Below are positions 46,193-58,282 of a stretch of DNA of 64,000 bases, piece after piece. The notes under the pieces are model-generated. The model did no database searches. It saw nothing but the letters and a program-made list of their open reading frames with translations, and was not told the origin of the DNA. The stretch comes from Echinometra lucunter. Taxonomy: Eukaryota; Echinodermata; Echinoidea; Camarodonta; Echinometridae. Positions within the stretch are counted from its first letter, which is position 1. Each line of letters opens with the position of its first letter. The translations under genes were made by a program, and so were the position numbers. The DNA lies in NCBI GenBank assembly GCA_029962745.1, contig CM057167.1, forward strand, positions 16,732,204 to 16,796,203, in the 5' to 3' direction.

Positions 46193-46966
46193 CCCATTTT
46201 CGTCACCCCTTCATTCAATTTCATCATTTTTCAATTCAATTTCGTCCTGAGAAGATAAGTGCGTTTATAACTTCAATTTCGTTAAAATGTCACTGATATT
46301 CGTATTTTGTCAACCAGATTTAAAAATTAAGCATTCAAATTCGTCATTTGTCACTTGAATTCGTCTCTGCAAGCGAGCAAGGAATGCTAGGATGTTTTAT
46401 TGTTTTTTGTTTTTTCACCTAATCTTAAAATCAGCCAAGTAGCTGAAATGGGCTTTTACCATGTTTAAATAAATAAATCAATCAAATCAAATCAAATTCG
46501 TCATTTTTTCAAGCATATTATGTCATTCGAATTCGTCAAGCATGTCAAGTGCTATATGGGCTTTTATAAGATGGAGAGTTTAACCAGGTCTTTAACCATT
46601 TTTACTTTCTTGTGATATAATTCAATTTTTACTACTTTTCTTTAAAAAATATAAACGATTATACATAATTTGGAATGCTATATCATTGAAAGTAATTTCG
46701 TGTGATGCACCACCCACACGCTATGTATGTACTGGTGTCCGTCAAGTACTACATGGTCAGTAGCAGGGTAGACCGTATATCTGGGCGACGAATTCGAATG
46801 AATCTTTGACGAAAATGAATGCCAAAATGAGAAATTGATTTCGCTGTTTCAAAAATGATAAACCAAAGACGAAATCGAAACAAGCATTCGCACATTCCAG
46901 AGGACCAGAGACGAAATTGAAAGCACATTTAAAAAAAAAAATGAATGAATAGGTGACGAAAATGGG
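46193..46966. mobile_element. Inverted element made of TTCGTCA words
   Basis: CCCATTTTCGTCACC at the left and GGTGACGAAAATGGG at the right are inverted. The left half is filled with degenerate CATTCAAATTCGTC units and the right half with the complementary GACGAAATTGAAT units. No coding. Confidence 0.7.
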
Positions 46967-47011
46967 CGGGAAAACTTTTTTTTTTTTTAATATTAAGAAA
47001 ACATTCCTCCG

Positions 47012-47425
47012 GGTAGAGGCGTTGTGGAACATTGGATAGGTCCCAGGGCTGTTAACCAGGGGAGCGTTTCATGAAGAGTTTTGTCGGTGATTTTCACTGA
47101 CTAATTTGCTTTCAGCCAATCAGATGCGAGGATTTTCAGTAGCTTATAACATTTGTCGGTGATTTTCACCGACAAAACTCTTCATGAAACGCTCCCCAGG
47201 TCCAGGGTTCGAATCCCACCGCGGTACTAATATCCTTTGGCAAGACACTAATCTACATTTGCCACTCTCCACCAAGGGGTAAATGAGTAGCGGCAGGAAG
47301 GAATTCCTTGAATACTGTAGGCACTGAAATTTGTAGCCTAGCTAAGCCGGGGTATTATTGGAGTGCCTTGAGCACCTTGTTTGGTGGATACGTGCGCTAT
47401 ATAAATATCCTTTGTTATTGTTGTT
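47012..47425 (+). mobile_element. tRNA-derived SINE interrupted by a MITE
   Basis: The head GGTAGAGGCGTTGTGGAACA carries an A-box-like segment. The B box GGTTCGAATCCC (47206-47217) follows after a 135-bp insertion. The body CTTTGGCAAGACACTAATCTAC ... GGGTAAATGAGTAG and the end TATATAAATATCCTTTG plus an ATT microsatellite follow. Confidence 0.8.
47061..47195. mobile_element. 135-bp palindromic MITE inside the SINE head
   Basis: GGAGCGTTTCATGAAGAGTT and its exact complement at the right end flank a body with CCAATCAGATGCGAGGATTT. CCAGG is duplicated outside (47056-47060, 47196-47200). It is related to the GTTTCATAAAACTT family at 15898 and 50093. Confidence 0.88.
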
Positions 47426-47475
47426 ATCATTATCATTCTTATCATTATTACTAATATTACTATCATTGTTATAGT

Positions 47476-48812
47476 ATTTCCCGGCCAAATTCGCAAGTTT
47501 GTCATTCAAATTCATTTATTTTGCATTCAAATTCGACGATTTTACTGCTTTCAGGTGTATCTCGGATTCAAATCCGTATTACTAGTTTTCAAATCTATAA
47601 ACTTCTCTTTCGAATCTACATATTTCTCATTCGAATTCATTAAAAACTTGCTTCTTTCACTATCTTGTCTTTCAATTTAGCGCAACACGAATTGCTGACC
47701 TCGCGACGTTGTCATTCCAGCATTCTAATTCGTTTTTAGCATTCAATTTAGCACTTTGAGCAGTTAAATTCGAGGGTTGATATAATATGATTGCTTACAC
47801 ATTTTTATCGCTCATTCATTTTGTCTTTCATGTTTGCATTTTTCTTTTGTATTTTATGACAAATATAGATATCTTTATTTAGCTAACAATCAGAATGGGA
47901 GTTATATCATCAATTTACGTATTTTCCATACTAATGATTTATGAGATTCGTATTCGGGTCAGTGTCTTGTTCTTTTTCATTTCATAACCAAAGATCTATA
48001 TTCAGATTTAATTGTAAATAAAGCAAAGGCAAACAAAATCATCTATTGATATGATTTAACATCTCAAGAGGTTTGTGAATATAAATTGTCTCGTGTTTCT
48101 CGTGTTTCCTCGTAACAAAAGTTCGTGAAAACATAGAAGGATAATGTACATGTAATAATTATTGTGATTTGTGTGGTTACTCATGTCCAAACTTTTGAGT
48201 ATAATTCCTTCTTTAACTTCTAGTCGGAGGGGCGATTAGGGCTCCCTTCCCCCTTGACCCAGGCAATGTACGTGCCCATAAAGCGCCAGCGCCTAGCCCT
48301 GGTTTTCGCCCCTCTTTACTAATTTAGTAAATTTCTGACAGCGCCCCAAATGTACTGTCCCGAAAATACCGTTATTCCATTAAAAGAAATAGCAGAACAG
48401 ACCATACTGACAAAGCATGCATTTTATATTCGCATTATTTGTGATTGTAAAATGTCAAATATCTATATGACTAACAAACAAACATACAAACAGACAAAAC
48501 TGACAAACGAACTAGAACACGTGTGATGCATTACTTCCCTTAACTTGAATGAACATATTGCGAATATGAATGCTCGGCGTTAATTTGAATGCTGAAAATG
48601 ACGCCTCCACAGGTGTCGGCGAATTTAAATGCCAATTAAGCAGTTTTTAAATTGAATGATAAATCTATGAAATCCTTCGATTAAAATGTTCAATCAAAAA
48701 ATGAAACAGGAGAATTGAATGATAATTTACATGGCAAAATCAATTTGGGCGAATTTAAATACAAAGAAAATGAATTCGAATCACAAACTTGCGAATTTGG
48801 CCGGGAAATCCT
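47476..48812. mobile_element. 1.3-kb inverted element of ATTCAAATTCG words
   Basis: ATTTCCCGGCCAAATTCGCA at the left is mirrored at the right by TGCGAATTTGGCCGGGAAAT. The arms carry degenerate ATTCGAATTCA units in opposite orientation on each side of a plain middle (about 47800-48530). ATT microsatellite lies directly outside both ends. Confidence 0.72.
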
Positions 48813-48824
48813 ATATCATTATGA

Positions 48825-49036
<212 letters not shown>

Positions 49037-49038
49037 AA

Positions 49039-49095
49039 AGGATTTCCAGGCCAAATTCGCAAGTTTGTCATTCAAATTCATTTATGTTGCATTCA
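49039..49095 (+). mobile_element. Left-end fragment of the ATTCAAATTCG element
   Basis: GGCCAAATTCGCAAGTTTGT and CATTCAAATTCATTTATGTTGCATTC repeat the left end of 47476-48812. It breaks off exactly where AGGTCA-type repeat sequence starts. Confidence 0.8.
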
Positions 49096-49397
49096 GGTGA
49101 TAGATGCACTAGGGGTAACATCATGTTGTGGTGCTGTCGGAGGTCACATGGTAAGTTCAAAGGTCATTTGACCTCAAATGTTAGAGTTTACCCGCAAGAC
49201 TCTATTATGGCAAATAACTTTGCAACCGTTGCTCCCTTTTCAACTAAACTTGGGTCATAGTTGCACTTGGGGGACCTTCATGTTATAGTGGCATCGGATG
49301 TCACATGGTAAGGTCAAAGGTCATTTTATTTCAAACGTTAAAGTTTACCTGCAAGACTCTCTTATGACACATAACTTGACAACTGTTGGTCCAATGG
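49096..49397 (+). repeat. Fragment of the 5070-6262 AGGTCA repeat family
   Basis: Partial A unit, B unit (AACTTTGCAACCGTTGCTCC) and partial A unit (AACTTGACAACTGTTGGTCC). It carries AGTTCAAAGGTCA and AGGTCAAAGGTCA (about 49311-49323). It ends about 57 bases before the first coding exon of the GPCR. Confidence 0.8.
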
Positions 49398-49453
49398 AAC
49401 GTCTAGGAACGCTTTTGGTGCATTAATTCATTCACGAATTCATTTCTCCTCAG

Positions 49454-51130
49454 ACTGCGACGATGGACGAGCCGCTAAGAACGTATATCTACCATGCTGC
49501 TATACTTGTATTGTCGAGCATAGCTGCAGTGATCAACTTCGTCACCCTGTGTGCCATCTTGTCAAATAAAGCCTTGAGAAAAGAGCAGAACATCTTTACT
49601 TTCAACCTGGCCCTCGCCGATTGCGCCTCGAATGTTGCTCTCTTCGTCCCCAACTTTTATGACTTTCCTGAGGTATGAAATAATGAAATTCATTCCTGAT
49701 AGCCCCCCCCCCCTCACTTTCCTTTTTCTATTGCTTAAAAAAAAAGTCATTTGCAGTTTATGTTTCGATGTGAAATAATGAAGGATCTGAGTTTATCTAC
49801 ATAAGCAATTTGAAGAAATAACTTTCAGCGCAGTTTCAATTGATATAAGTTTCTTGATTTCAAAAGAAAAATGGTTCTATTAATGATCCAAGTGAGACTT
49901 CACAGGACTTTACTTTAAGAGGCACGTATGAATTTTTCATTCATCCTTATTCAGCATTTTATTTTTTTGAAAAAATTGTTTTCTTCCACGACACTTTTTA
50001 ATCTAATGCCCTTTAAGGAATGTGCAGGCCTTTTTGATGTGTTCAATTTTTTTGTTGTAAGGCTTTTTATCATAAGCATCCCCTCCTGGTAAGGGCCCCG
50101 TTTCATAAAACTTGTTATCAGTAACAACTGCCAAATTTCTATGACAAATTTGCTCTCAGTCGATCAGATTGCAAGGATTTCAGTAGCCTATAACAGTTAC
50201 TGCAGCTTGATATTGATAACAAGTTGATTTTCAGGTAGGGTTAGAACTATAGCACCTCGGTAATCTCGAGACGAAGTCGGGGGCATAGTGCAGTGTCGAG
50301 ATTACCTTGAACTATAGTTTTAGCAGTGCCCCTTAAAGAAGTCGCTATTTGTGTACTATTATAGCTGTCTTGATTTATTCATACAGATACCTTTTCGACC
50401 ACAAGGCTCTTCATGGTTCATCCCCCTTTTCACGGTTGGATTATTGCTCTCCATTCTGAGCACCCTAGCCGTCGCCTTCGAACGCCTTATCGTTCTCCGT
50501 TTCGACGCACTGGGAAGTCGTCAAATCGTGACTGCCAAACGATCGATAGCGTTCTGTGTGATGGGATGGGTAATCGTGCCATCGACGTACTTCTTAATTC
50601 ATGGATTTGCTATGCGCGCATCAACAGTCCTTATATATGTGGTGTCTCCGTGCGTAATATTGGCTTGTCTTGTCATCACAGCTTTCTGCTACATTCTCAT
50701 TTACAAGCAAATCGCCTCGATCTCCGACAACATCGGACTCAACGACGCAGCGCTCCAACGTCGTGCGAAAAATAGCAAGAAAATTCTGGTGACCTTTGCG
50801 CTGGTTGTCGCAAGTACATCGGCATGTTGGGTCATCATGTGTAGCGTGCTCCTGGTAGAAACATACGGGAGCGTGGCCGTGAAGGATGCTCTTTGGTTCA
50901 GAGTTCTGGCCGATGTCGGTAATGCTTTGGTGTGCGTCAACGGAATCTTGAATCCTGTGATAATCTGGCTGCGTCTTACCGTATTCAGAAGCCAGCTTAA
51001 TGCCTGCTTCTCTAGACTGATGTGTCGTAGAGCATTTGAATCACAGAATACATCAGATGCTCAAACTGAGGCGACCACCGTGAAACAGTCGATCTCGACA
51101 ATCAACATTGATTTGAATGATATGAATTGA
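49454..51130 (+). CDS. Rhodopsin-class GPCR, two coding exons
   Basis: Exon 1 codes from ATG 49463 to 49672 (acceptor TTTCTCCTCAG at 49453, so a 5' non-coding exon is likely; donor GTATGA). Exon 2 is 50387-51130 (acceptor TTATTCATACAG); phase 0. The 317 residues form seven membrane segments: TM1 about 10-32; TM2 with NLALADCASNVAL; TM3 ending FERLIVLRF, with E102-R103-L104 in place of DRY; TM7 with NPVIIW near residue 259 in place of NPxxY. The conserved Cys at the TM3 start is absent and extracellular loop 2 is very short with no Cys. Those features recall melanocortin/lipid-type class A receptors, but the ligand is unknown. The tail is short and Thr/Ser-rich. It acts at the plasma membrane by G-protein coupling, by family inference. 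Confidence 0.9.
49673..50386 (+). other. Intron of the two-exon GPCR
   Basis: 714 bases with a C run near 49705 and a MITE fragment at 50093-50224. GTATGA..ACAG borders. Nothing else is seen. Confidence 0.85.
50093..50224 (+). mobile_element. GGGCCCCGTTTCATAAAACTT MITE copy
   Basis: It starts GGGCCCCGTTTCATAAAACT and holds TTGTTATCAGTAAC near the start and GTTACTGCAGC..GATAACAAGTT near the end, an inverted arrangement. The last ~10 bases of the right end are replaced. Interior CGATCAGATTGCAAGGATTT is shared with 15898-15999. Confidence 0.75.
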
Positions 51131-51719
51131 GCTTGAGAAGTTAACGCTGAAGACGTTCAGATTTCTTGTACAGTACTGCGATTTTTAACGCCTCATTCAG
51201 AATGCGCGGTCCGAAAATTGCTCATTAGATATATTGCAATACCTTAGCGTAGTTGCTAGCGGCGCACGAAGATGCATGGCGGAGAGATGCGTCGGTGGCA
51301 GTGGCTGACGCAGTCTTTGACGTACGCGTCACTTGAGTGACATAGCACAAACAATAATCACGAATGCACGGTGCAAATACTGTGTAAAATATTAACAGTC
51401 TGTTAGGTCATCTCTTTCTTGGGCTTGATTAGGGCGCGTATGATGACGCATTCAAGATGATGCATTGTTTACAACGAGCGTGTTTATTATGATAATTGTT
51501 ATCGAAGGTAGTCTGGTAGTACATTGCTCAAACTATTCCTGTTTCATTCTTACAAAAGTTAGCAATGAAAATGATATTTCAATTTCGGATACGTCTAATT
51601 AAGATCATCGCCCCGCGCACCGTCCTATACTTACGAACTTCCTATCTCTCTATTCTTTTTAAATATCTATTCTGGTTGTCGGTCATGTTATATCATGTTG
51701 GTCTGTGGTAGCCCATCTC

Positions 51720-52297
51720 CCATCTCCCGTTTCTTTTTCTTCTTTTTTCTTCTTAATTTTTTGCTCTTTTCTCCTCTCTTTTCCATTATGTATCCTGTCT
51801 GCTTCTCTTGTCTTTTCTGTCTTGTCCTTCTTTCGTCTTGTCTTGTCTTGTCTTATCTTGTCCTTTTCCTATCGTCCTTTCCCTTCTCGTCTTGTTCTTA
51901 ATTCGCAATGCATCCTTCATCTGGCGGAGTCCTCGCTGTGTGACTGAACCTGCAACTGTAATACATATTGCTGTTTTACCTAGCTCTGTATCATTTCAGT
52001 ATCTTTTTCTGTTTTCTTTTTCTGTTTTCTTTTCCTAAATTTCCTTTTCCTTTCTTGGAGAATCCACGTAATAACAAACATTGCTTTCTTGTGGATTTCT
52101 CTTTTCCAATATCAATTTCCTTTTTTTTTAAAAAATACATTGTGTCAAGCAGACATTTATTTTGTTTTGATGTTGAAAAAGGAGAGAGAGAAAAAAAAGA
52201 TGTATGTTAATTTACGATATTTTGTTATAAAAAAAGAAAAAAAAATATGTCTCGTGTTATGTTGGAAATAAAACCTGAATGTGAACTTGAACTTGAA
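51720..52297 (+). mobile_element. Possible 3' UTR tail of a non-LTR element
   Basis: The stretch is pyrimidine-rich (TCTTGTCTTGTCTTG) and ends GGAAATAAAACCTGAATGTG followed by GAACTTGAACTTGAACC. The same GAACTT tail closes the retrotransposon at 39195. The coding part is absent, so this is a tentative 5'-truncated insertion. Bases 51131-51719 show nothing notable. Confidence 0.4.
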
Positions 52298-52380
52298 CCT
52301 TACGATTCATTGCTTATACTTATTCAGTATGTGACAAGAAATACGCAAACAACTGCTTTAAATAATTCATGTTATAATGT

Positions 52381-52758
52381 AGAGCCTGATCAGTTAAGAG
52401 TGCACACTTAACTGATCCTTCTATAAAAAAAATTACCACGGTACCCATGGTAGCCTACAACCATGGTAATTTGGTGGTAATTTGATGGTAAATGTTCGAA
52501 TTACCGTGTTTGTAGCATGGGTACCGTGGCACTTTTTTTTTAAGAGTGGCATTTTTGTCCGTCCGTGACAATAAGCGTTTTATGGATTCTAAAGTAGACA
52601 ATCGAGGCAACCAAATTTTATTGAATTTAAATTCCTTCAGTGATACACTTTAAACAATTAAAAAATCTCATTCCAATTAATCACGTGTTTCTTTTACTGG
52701 CCTTCAAGGTTTCAAAATGTGTCAACTGTCCCTCCGTGATTAACTGATCAAGCTCTGA
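52381..52758. mobile_element. MITE with AGAGCYTGATCAGTTAA ends
   Basis: AGAGCCTGATCAGTTAAG at the left and TTAACTGATCAAGCTCT at the right are inverted. The left end is itself a hairpin (GATCAGTTAAG, 8-base loop, complement; 52388-52417). Inside is a second inverted pair TACCACGGTACCCATGG / GCATGGGTACCGTGGCA (about 52434-52532). Confidence 0.65.
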
Positions 52759-54281
52759 AACTCTTTGATATGACTAGTATTTTAGCCATCGTTAATAAAT
52801 ATATGAATACATATTAGGCCTTTTTGAAACCTTCAGCACTTGAAATGTCTTCATTTTTTTTTTTTATTCAGAGATACTCATACTTTTTAAAACAATCACT
52901 ATTCGAATATTGAGACAAAATGGCGTTTATGGCGCCCTCTTCGCATGACCCGTTTTCGATTAGTCGTCGCAGAACGCCCGGCCCTGACGCGAGGAAGATA
53001 GTTCAAATGGGCATATCATGTATATAGCGAGTCATCCACTGGCGTAAATCACGGGGGATGGGTATATACCCCCCCCCCCACACACACACACACACACACT
53101 TTTTAGAGAAGATGTGGCGTGTACAAAATTAATATTCCCCCACACACCCACACACACACACACACTTTTCAAAGAAGAAATAATAAATCTATAAACGACG
53201 GTTATACGGTAGTCTGGTAGTAGACCTAAAATTTATTACAGTGTATACCGGTATAATTGAAATGCTATTAAAACCAGAGATAGGTTAAGACTTTAGAAGG
53301 TCTTGAGAGTATGTGTGTGGATGGTTTACTGAGGGTGCGTGTGTGAACTCGTGTGATTTCACGCTGAAAATTTCGGCAAATTAGGTTATGTATATCTTAT
53401 TATTCATATATCTTATGTTCTAGTATTTTTGTTGTAGGGCCCCGTCTACAAACAGATCTCTGCTTCTTAGGTGTCCTAACCTTCATTATACTGTGATTTA
53501 TTTGGAGATTGTAAATTATTTTTTAACATGTTTAATGAAGAGTTGAATAAATTGAAATTAAATTGCATTAATTATTAAATAATTAAAAGATTTCGATCCC
53601 CCTCCCCCACTGCTCGAAACGGATTTACGCCGATGCTTTCTATAGCAAGTGGGAATCTTTTTCTCCCTATGGAATATCGGAATGGATTAACGAAAAGTGT
53701 TGCTTCTTGAAAAGAGTTTGTATTTTTATTCATGACAGTGCTTTAGTTTGCCCCTCATTTTGTTATAGAGTTGTAAAAAAATGCAAGGAGTGAAGACGTC
53801 GACACTTAGCACTCCTTAAAGAAGTAGACTTTAATAGTCAGTTTTAGTTACTCAATCTTTATAAACTATAAACATAAGGCCATCGACATCGCTTGTATAC
53901 TTTGGGGCCCACATAAATTCACTAACGCCGATTTTAATTGAATAAATGTTTATGTACTTAGCATAATATTTACGATGTGTCAAGTCCTTTGGAATATAAG
54001 TATGAAGCCTTTCGATATGCTTTAGAAACTAAAGACATTAAAAAAATATTTGTCATTGTCGCCATATAATAAGTAAACAAGTCAGTTCTATTTTGTAATG
54101 AATCAATTTTATTATTTGACTGAGGTCAAAAGAAGGGAAGAATGAATGTATATGTATATTGCTGGGTATTTCGAGGAAAAGGAGATCCGATTTCGATATA
54201 TTTTTCATTAGAATGTATTGGAGTTGTTTTTCCTCTACTTGGTTGTTTGCTGTTCTTTTTTTTAAAGTTCCCAGCATGTAC

Positions 54282-54290
<9 letters not shown>
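52759..54290. other. No gene; (CA)n runs only
   Basis: AT-rich intergenic DNA. At 53070-53165 a ~75-bp segment with C run and (CA)n followed by CTTTT..AGAAGA is duplicated. No coding or terminal repeats are seen. Confidence 0.6.
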
Positions 54291-54316
<26 letters not shown>

Positions 54317-54470
54317 ATTTGTGATCAGGTATATTGGATTTGTTTTCCTCTGTTTGGTTGTTTTTTTTAAAGTTTCCAGCATGTGCGTGTGTGTGTGTGT
54401 ATATATATGTATATATACCTATATATATATACCATATATATATATATATATATATATATGGGGAACATTG
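54160..54470. repeat. Duplicated segment with (TA)n tracts
   Basis: GGTTGTTTGCTGTTCTTTTTTTTAAAGTTCCCAGCATG and its near copy about 125 bases later are each followed by GTGTATATATATAT runs (54288-54316, 54390-54460). Confidence 0.8.
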
Positions 54471-54549
54471 AGAGAACTACGCAGTCATTATTCTCCCATT
54501 TTCATTTCTTTCACTATATATATATATTGCTCTCCACAAAAAGTACAAG

Positions 54550-55128
54550 CAGGGTAGGGTAGGGTTTTCTTTTTTTTTTTTTTTGGGGGGGGGTGTCTTA
54601 ACTATCTTAATTATAACTGATTTCATCATTTATTTTTGTTTTAGATTATATATATGATTCGTATATAATCGTATTAAGTTATTGAAAATGAAGAATAATT
54701 TGAAATTTGAAATGTTACATTGTTTAATTTCAAATATCAATTGTTTAGATTGAAATTTTCATCGTTTTGTTTTGATGAATTCAGAATAAAACATTCCCCC
54801 CCAAAATGTTTTGTGTTTACCATGTATTCTGCTTGAATAAAAAGTGCAAATTTGATATTTTCTTCTCTGTTGATGAAGTTTAATGGAATGACTAGCATAT
54901 CCATCAAAGTTTCTATAAAGTATTACGCACTTGACGTGCCTACTTTATCATGATTATGCATTGCATTTACAATCACAAAAAAAAATACATTAAACAATAT
55001 TTGAATCCATAAGTATAGACTGCACATATTCTATTTCTTGTGGAAATTATTATAAATTTGTTATACATGTACAATACCTTTTTTTTCTTTTAGATGTTTG
55101 AATATTCAATAAAACAGACAAGGATATG
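54550..55128. other. No feature identified
   Basis: AT-rich sequence beginning with a T run and poly-G (54569-54593). Nothing coding is seen. Confidence 0.6.
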
Positions 55129-55611
55129 CTAAAGGGGGTACCCAGTGCTGAAACAATGTTAGCCCATTTAAAAGAGCATGATTTTATTAGCAGAAAATCA
55201 TCTGCCTAAAGTTTTTTAAAAGTCGTACTATTGCCATGGAAACCCCCAAATGTGGTAAGATTTCAGGATATTTTTGACCCCTCAGCTGTGACCCAGTTTC
55301 AACTGGGTACCCACTTTTACGTCAAAATGACGTCAAAGTGGGTACCTTGTCGCGCACTTCTAGCAAAATGCGCGCAAGGTATGTTGTACAGTCTAGCGCG
55401 CTGCACAACTGCAGTGCGCGATGCTGGGTACCCACTTTTACGTCATACCTCATACTCAAATTTTTTGGTCAGCTCTTGACTTTTTATGAGAAAATTAGCC
55501 AAAATGCATTGATTTCGATTGAAAAATCATCATATTTTTAATTTAATTTTTCTTAGAATTTTATTCTCGATCATATATTAAAAAAAAATTACCATTGTGT
55601 AATCACTTTAA
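55129..55611 (+). mobile_element. Dispersed non-coding element, copy 2 of 296-772
   Basis: It starts AAAGGGGGTACCCAGTGCTG and ends AATCACTTTAA, matching copy 1 through its length with small substitutions and a longer central hairpin (CACTTTTACGTCAAAATGAC then CAAAGTGGGTACC). Finding it outside any Tc1-like host shows that it moves on its own. Confidence 0.85.
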
Positions 55612-56718
55612 TGGGAAAGCAATCTTTTGAAGGGTAACAATAACTCATACTTGTCTCCTTCCCTGTAATTTATATTCATTGTAACGACTGAAATTCCTAC
55701 AAGGCAGAATTCTGAGATTTCATTAGATTTTCCAGACTGAAAGCCCATGAGAGTTTACTGCAACGTACATAAATCCATTGTAACAAAAATGAGCAGAATA
55801 CATTTTAATGTTTCCAGCTATAATTATCAGTATGTTTATCAAAAACAACACAGTTGAATGAGAAAATAATTTTTCCGAAGCAATTCCGGGTTTATTTAAT
55901 AAATCCTTTACGAATAATATGACGTAAATGTCCTAGCACATGGATATGCGTTGCAGCTCGATACAACCAGGAGACACAGTATAGTATTGTTAATTTCCGC
56001 ATTTACTCTGTCTGATGTTTACTTTAATCATAGACTTTTAAGAACTATGAATAAAATGATATTCTTTGCTTTAGCAGGTATATTGAGCAGGATTTCCGCT
56101 ATTTTTTCAAATAAGCGATAAAAGTGTTTGACATTGAAATACAGGAAACACGTCCCACTTATAGCGGATGTAACGACTTTATACTGCCAAACCGAAAAGC
56201 AGAAAGTGACAAATGTCAAAATAATATGAATCTTTATACTAAGTACTGATTGAAAGTCAAACAAAATGTCATTTACAAGGTAATACATAATGAAAACATT
56301 ACTAGAAGTTTGCTGGGGAAAATGAATTTTTGACGAAACATCCTTCTGCCGATTTTCAAAGGTCATCACCAAAAAAAAAAAAACTTCACAGGGTAACCCT
56401 ATCGCAAAGTCAGAATCAGGGTTTTCGTTCGTTCATTTATTTCATCTTTAAAAGCAAAACAAAGGGAATGTATGTACATGAACATAATCATCATATCATA
56501 TAAACATCCATTAAAATCACATGATATTTGGGTATAATCAAGCCTATATTACAATGTATGAAATGAAAAAGGAGGACTTAAAATAAAGCCACTGATGGCC
56601 ATGTTGAAACAAAAACTGTATTTCAAGGGTTTTGAAATACTGTTTTTCATAGATTGTTTTTGGAAACAGCGTTTCCGCAAAGAAAACAAGTTATCATGAG
56701 ACATAGCAAAATGGAAAA
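55612..56718. other. No feature identified
   Basis: AT-rich intergenic sequence; short minus-strand frames (for example 56028-56372) lack recognisable products. Confidence 0.55.
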
Positions 56719-58255
56719 AAGGTCTACTGAAAGCACTTGTGAATGAGAAGATGAGCATAAAGATAAACAGATTTCGTCAGACATGAATTCTGAAAATATA
56801 AAAAGAAACATCTTTTGTTTGAATTTTATCGAGGTTTTTCTTATGCTGGTTCTTAAAAGTTATAACGAAGACATAGCAAAATGAAAACAAAACCAAACTT
56901 CTCCTGTGAAAGCATTTGGGAATGTGAAAGATAAGGAAGGAAATAAACAGGTTTCATCAGACACAAATTATGAAATTTTAAAAAGAAACGCCTTTTGTTT
57001 GAATTTTAACGAGTTTTTTTTCCTATGCTGTTTTTTTTTAAGGTTATCATGGTTATAATGGGGACATAGTAATGTAAGAAGGTCGTTGGTGGCGGGCTGT
57101 TGGTCCCGTGACCTTCACCCCGCTTTCTCCTTTCCTCAGGTAAGGCTGTCATATATTTGATTTGCTTGTAAAAATTTACTATTTGTTGAATTTGCAGTTA
57201 TATTTTGTTATTATCTTTGTATTAGAAGAACATCCAAAGTATAAGGAAAATTAATGTGTTTAGGTAATAAGATATTTGTTATGAGAAAGTATAATTTTAA
57301 AGTGATTTATAAATGCATGTTATGTAATGTCGAGAGGATGTGGTAGAGTACACGTAAACGGTTTAGTGTGTATTGACCAGCGTAGGGTGAATGCATAGGG
57401 CACGGTCTATTGTGCTTTGTCGGGTGATACGTCATTGAGGTGCTATAGGGCGCTATGGATAATGAGGTTTTGGTTTGAGTTTGTGAGTGAAATAATTTGA
57501 ATATGGAAAAAGGTCGGCTTTGTTTTATTTGGTAGCTTTCTCATTTAAGGCATGAAACTTTTATGAGTCTTCCTCATCGTCAAACAAGTGTATCGAAATA
57601 TGGATTATTAATGTCAAATTATGTTAATTGAGATCAGCTTGGGAAAGTTTTATTATTTAATTGTTCCGGGCAATATTATGTTCATTTTATAAGAAGAATA
57701 TTTCCTTGTTAATTCGTTGTATAATTCAAAACTGTTACTGATATTTAATTGACCCCGCTTTCTCCTTTCCTCAGCGGTGATTCAACCCGGGCTGCATGTC
57801 CATTCTGTCTGCGTCTAGCCCCCATAAGTCCTTACCACTCGGCCCCTCACAGTAAAACTAAAAAAATAAAAAAACACACACAAAAAAAAACTTGTCTATT
57901 GAAAGCACTTGTGAATGCGAAAAATAAGGAAGGAAATAAACAGGTTTCGTCAGACATGAATCATGAAATTAAAAAAAAAACCTCTTTTGCTGGAATTTTC
58001 GCGAGGTTTTTCTTATGTTGGTTATTAAAGTTATAATGGAGACATTGGAAAATGACTACCCCCCCCCAAAAAAAAAATAAAAACAAAAACAAAAACTTGT
58101 CTATTGAAAGCACGTTTGAATGAGGAAGATAAGGAAGTAAATAAACAGGTTTTGTCAGACGTAGATTATGAAATTTGGAAATGAATCATCTTTTGCATGA
58201 ATCTTAAGGAAGCTTTTCTTCGGCTGCTGTCTTAAATGTTATCACAACTTTATCA
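56719..58255. repeat. Four degenerate ~180-bp repeat units, interrupted
   Basis: Units start near 56719, 56897, 57889 and 58094. Each contains TGAAAGCACTTGTGAATG, AAATAAACAGGTTTCGTCAG and CTTTTGTTTGAATTTT-like words. Between units two and three lies about 820 bases of unrelated sequence that includes the intron-like insertion. Confidence 0.8.
57117..57774 (+). other. 23-bp direct repeats bounding an intron-like 612-bp insert
   Basis: ACCCCGCTTTCTCC-TTTCCTCAG occurs perfectly at 57117-57139 and 57752-57774. The insert begins GTAAGG (57140) and the second repeat copy ends as a strong acceptor (pyrimidine tract plus CAG), so GT...AG borders fit an intron exactly. Flanks are GC-richer (GTCGTTGGTGGCGGGCTG before; CGGTGATTCAACCCGGGCTG after) than the AT-rich insert. 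Confidence 0.75.
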
Positions 58256-58282
58256 CAGAAACATCACGTCATAACTTTTTAC

